This document shows positions 5,154-6,176 of a DNA stretch of 6,176 nucleotides, piece after piece (the stretch's first letter is position 1; every line of letters begins with the position of its first letter). A program made the translations under genes and the position numbers. Under the pieces are notes generated by a model. It ran no database searches. It was not told the DNA's origin and saw only the letters and a program-made list of their open reading frames with translations. Source of the DNA: CAYFXA01 sp964347135 (GTDB lineage: Bacteria; Patescibacteriota; Microgenomatia; PFEM01; JAHIFH01); contig CAYFXA010000032.1 of NCBI GenBank assembly GCA_964347135.1, forward strand, positions 1 through 6,176. Reading direction: 5' to 3'.

Positions 5154-5757
5154 AATTAGCCACTAGATAACCAACTCCAAAAGGGGCTTCATAAGAAAGG
5201 ATTTCTGGTTGCCATTTAGTTTTGGAACCTTCTAAGGCACCCAATAATTGGCAAAAGCTTCTTAAGCCGCACTCTCCGGCTTCATTAACTAATTTGGCAT
5301 TCATGTTTAGAATGGCGCCAATATCTTTTTTCTTAAGAAGTTTAATAAATTCTTTATCAAATTTTGGACCCGAGGGATGTAAACCGTAAGGACCATCTCT
5401 TTTGAGTCGATGGCTCATATCTCCTGAAGCAATCCAGGCGAGTTTTTTAATATATTTAAGGTTTTTGATTAATTCTTTGCCTCGATTAAAATGAACTTCT
5501 GGTGATTCTAAGTCAGTTAGATGAGCCTTGACTTCAATGTCGCGAACATTTTTGGTTAGGAAGTGAAGGGGAACATTAAACCCCCAATCAGGATGGGGCG
5601 AAGTAATAACAAGACAATCAGGCTTTATTTTGGCTAATTGTTTGCCCAGCTCTTCCAATGACTGAATTGTTTTTTTTACTTCTTTTCTATCGGTTTCAGA
5701 GCCAACAGAAGGCAGAATGATAGGAGGATGTGGAACAAGACAAGCAAAAACTAACAC
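5140..5757 (-). CDS. LigB/MEMO-like protein: class III extradiol dioxygenase subunit B-like domain
   Basis: The 205-residue protein matches the class III extradiol ring-cleavage dioxygenase B fold, in the form usually found fused in front of AMMECR1. It opens with FACLVPHPPIILPSVG (4-19, H10), followed by ITSPHPDWG (51-59, H55) and ASGDMSHRL (110-118, D113 and H116). NEAGECGLRS (158-167) holds C163, comparable to the metal-site Cys of MEMO, and YEAPFGVGYLV closes the protein. These residues would form the metal site. The family's reaction in this context is unknown, and true ring-cleavage activity should not be assumed. It begins with GTG, with TATAAT seven bases upstream and no ribosome site, eight bases after the stop of the preceding gene. 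Its downstream partner by family is the AMMECR1 gene at 4254-4772. Confidence 0.85.
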   Translation of the reverse strand: MLVFACLVPHPPIILPSVGSETDRKEVKKTIQSLEELGKQLAKIKPDCLVITSPHPDWGFNVPLHFLTKNVRDIEVKAHLTDLESPEVHFNRGKELIKNLKYIKKLAWIASGDMSHRLKRDGPYGLHPSGPKFDKEFIKLLKKKDIGAILNMNAKLVNEAGECGLRSFCQLLGALEGSKTKWQPEILSYEAPFGVGYLVANFKIS

Positions 5758-5764
5758 TGGTTTG

Positions 5765-5770
5765 ATTATA
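5765..5770 (-). promoter_or_regulatory. -10 box directly before the LigB-like gene
   Basis: A consensus TATAAT (5770 to 5765) is followed by seven bases and then the GTG start at 5757, so an mRNA from it would begin at or next to the start codon. The -35 region (TTCTTC at 17 bp) is poor. The box overlaps the stop codon of the upstream gene, and read-through from that gene is equally possible. Confidence 0.45.
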
Positions 5771-6176
5771 GCAAATCTTCAAAAAGAGAAGAAAATTCTT
5801 CAAAAATTTCGTCTAATAGTTTTTTAGCTAATTCAACTCTTTTTTCATTGTCTTCAGAAAAGTCAAACTCCTCTGAATTAACAATCATTAAGTCTTTTTC
5901 TTTTTCTACTAGAATTTCTGTTAAACGACAGTTGTTATCAAGTAAAATGGCTAAATATTGTGGGTCTAGGTCTATATCCACTTCCATTTCTCTTGACCTT
6001 TTTATGATTCGGTCTACTAGCGTTTCAACTGAGTAAACGGCATTGTAAAGATAGATTGTTTTAACTGGAGGTAATAAACTGAAAAAGACTCTGACAATTT
6101 TTTGGTATTCAGCAAGTTTCTCATCTGAAACATTCCCTTCCTGCACTTGAGCAAGAAAATAGGCAGCATCTAGTGG
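5766..6176 (-). CDS. protein of unknown function, 5' end beyond the window
   Basis: The frame is open to the window edge, so the gene is probably cut. A GTG at 6146 could start a 126-residue protein, but the ten codons before it read PLDAAYFLAQ, which continues the protein smoothly, and no ribosome site precedes that GTG. At least 136 residues are therefore likely. The visible part is soluble, acidic and mostly helical: SDEKLAEYQKIVRVFFSLL, SVETLVDRIIKRSREMEVDIDLD as two helical blocks, a middle part with ILLDNN and DLMIVNSEEFDF, and a C-terminal acidic helix ending in FEDLL. I do not recognise a family. It is eight bases upstream of the LigB-like gene on the same strand and may be cotranscribed with it. 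Confidence 0.75.
   Translation of the reverse strand, partial: PLDAAYFLAQVQEGNVSDEKLAEYQKIVRVFFSLLPPVKTIYLYNAVYSVETLVDRIIKRSREMEVDIDLDPQYLAILLDNNCRLTEILVEKEKDLMIVNSEEFDFSEDNEKRVELAKKLLDEIFEEFSSLFEDLL

Noticed and set aside
5140..5757. LigB-like gene and AMMECR1 gene as fragments of one gene broken by frameshift.
   Set aside because: Each has a full domain, its own start region and stop, and 367 bp including another gene lie between them. They are separate intact genes.

Overview
The window looks like a piece of a compact bacterial chromosome, most likely from the Candidate Phyla Radiation (Patescibacteria). That placement is an inference. It rests on tight packing on both strands, short versions of housekeeping proteins, a tRNA gene without an encoded CCA, mostly unrecognisable small proteins, and many start codons lying only a few bases below a -10 box with no Shine-Dalgarno sequence. 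The ordinary genetic code fits: TGA is used once as a stop and interrupts no conserved gene.

Left part (1-1612): a minus-strand tRNA-Thr(UGU); a 394-residue membrane-anchored protein of unknown function with a proline-rich N-terminus; then a non-coding stretch that holds a strong minus-strand promoter and a roughly 150-nt rod-shaped RNA resembling 6S RNA.

Middle (1613-4221): a minus-strand M50 site-2 protease faces a plus-strand pair, rpmB (ribosomal protein bL28) and an 89-residue unknown. The two directions share an almost symmetric AT core as promoter. The plus pair runs stop codon to stop codon into a minus-strand def-fmt pair. These two genes handle opposite ends of the N-formylmethionine cycle: Fmt formylates initiator Met-tRNA and Def removes the formyl group from the finished protein. 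This Fmt lacks the loop that the E. coli enzyme uses to recognise initiator tRNA.

Right part (4254-6176): an AMMECR1-domain protein and a class III extradiol dioxygenase B-like (LigB/MEMO-type) protein lie in the same direction and order as the two halves of a known fusion protein. They are separate genes here, with an oppositely oriented 93-residue unknown between them. A minus-strand gene cut by the window's right edge lies directly upstream of the dioxygenase-like gene.

The main points for follow-up are the 6S-like RNA, the split AMMECR1/LigB pair, the loop-less Fmt and the run of apparently leaderless starts. I see no mobile element, CRISPR array or defence system.
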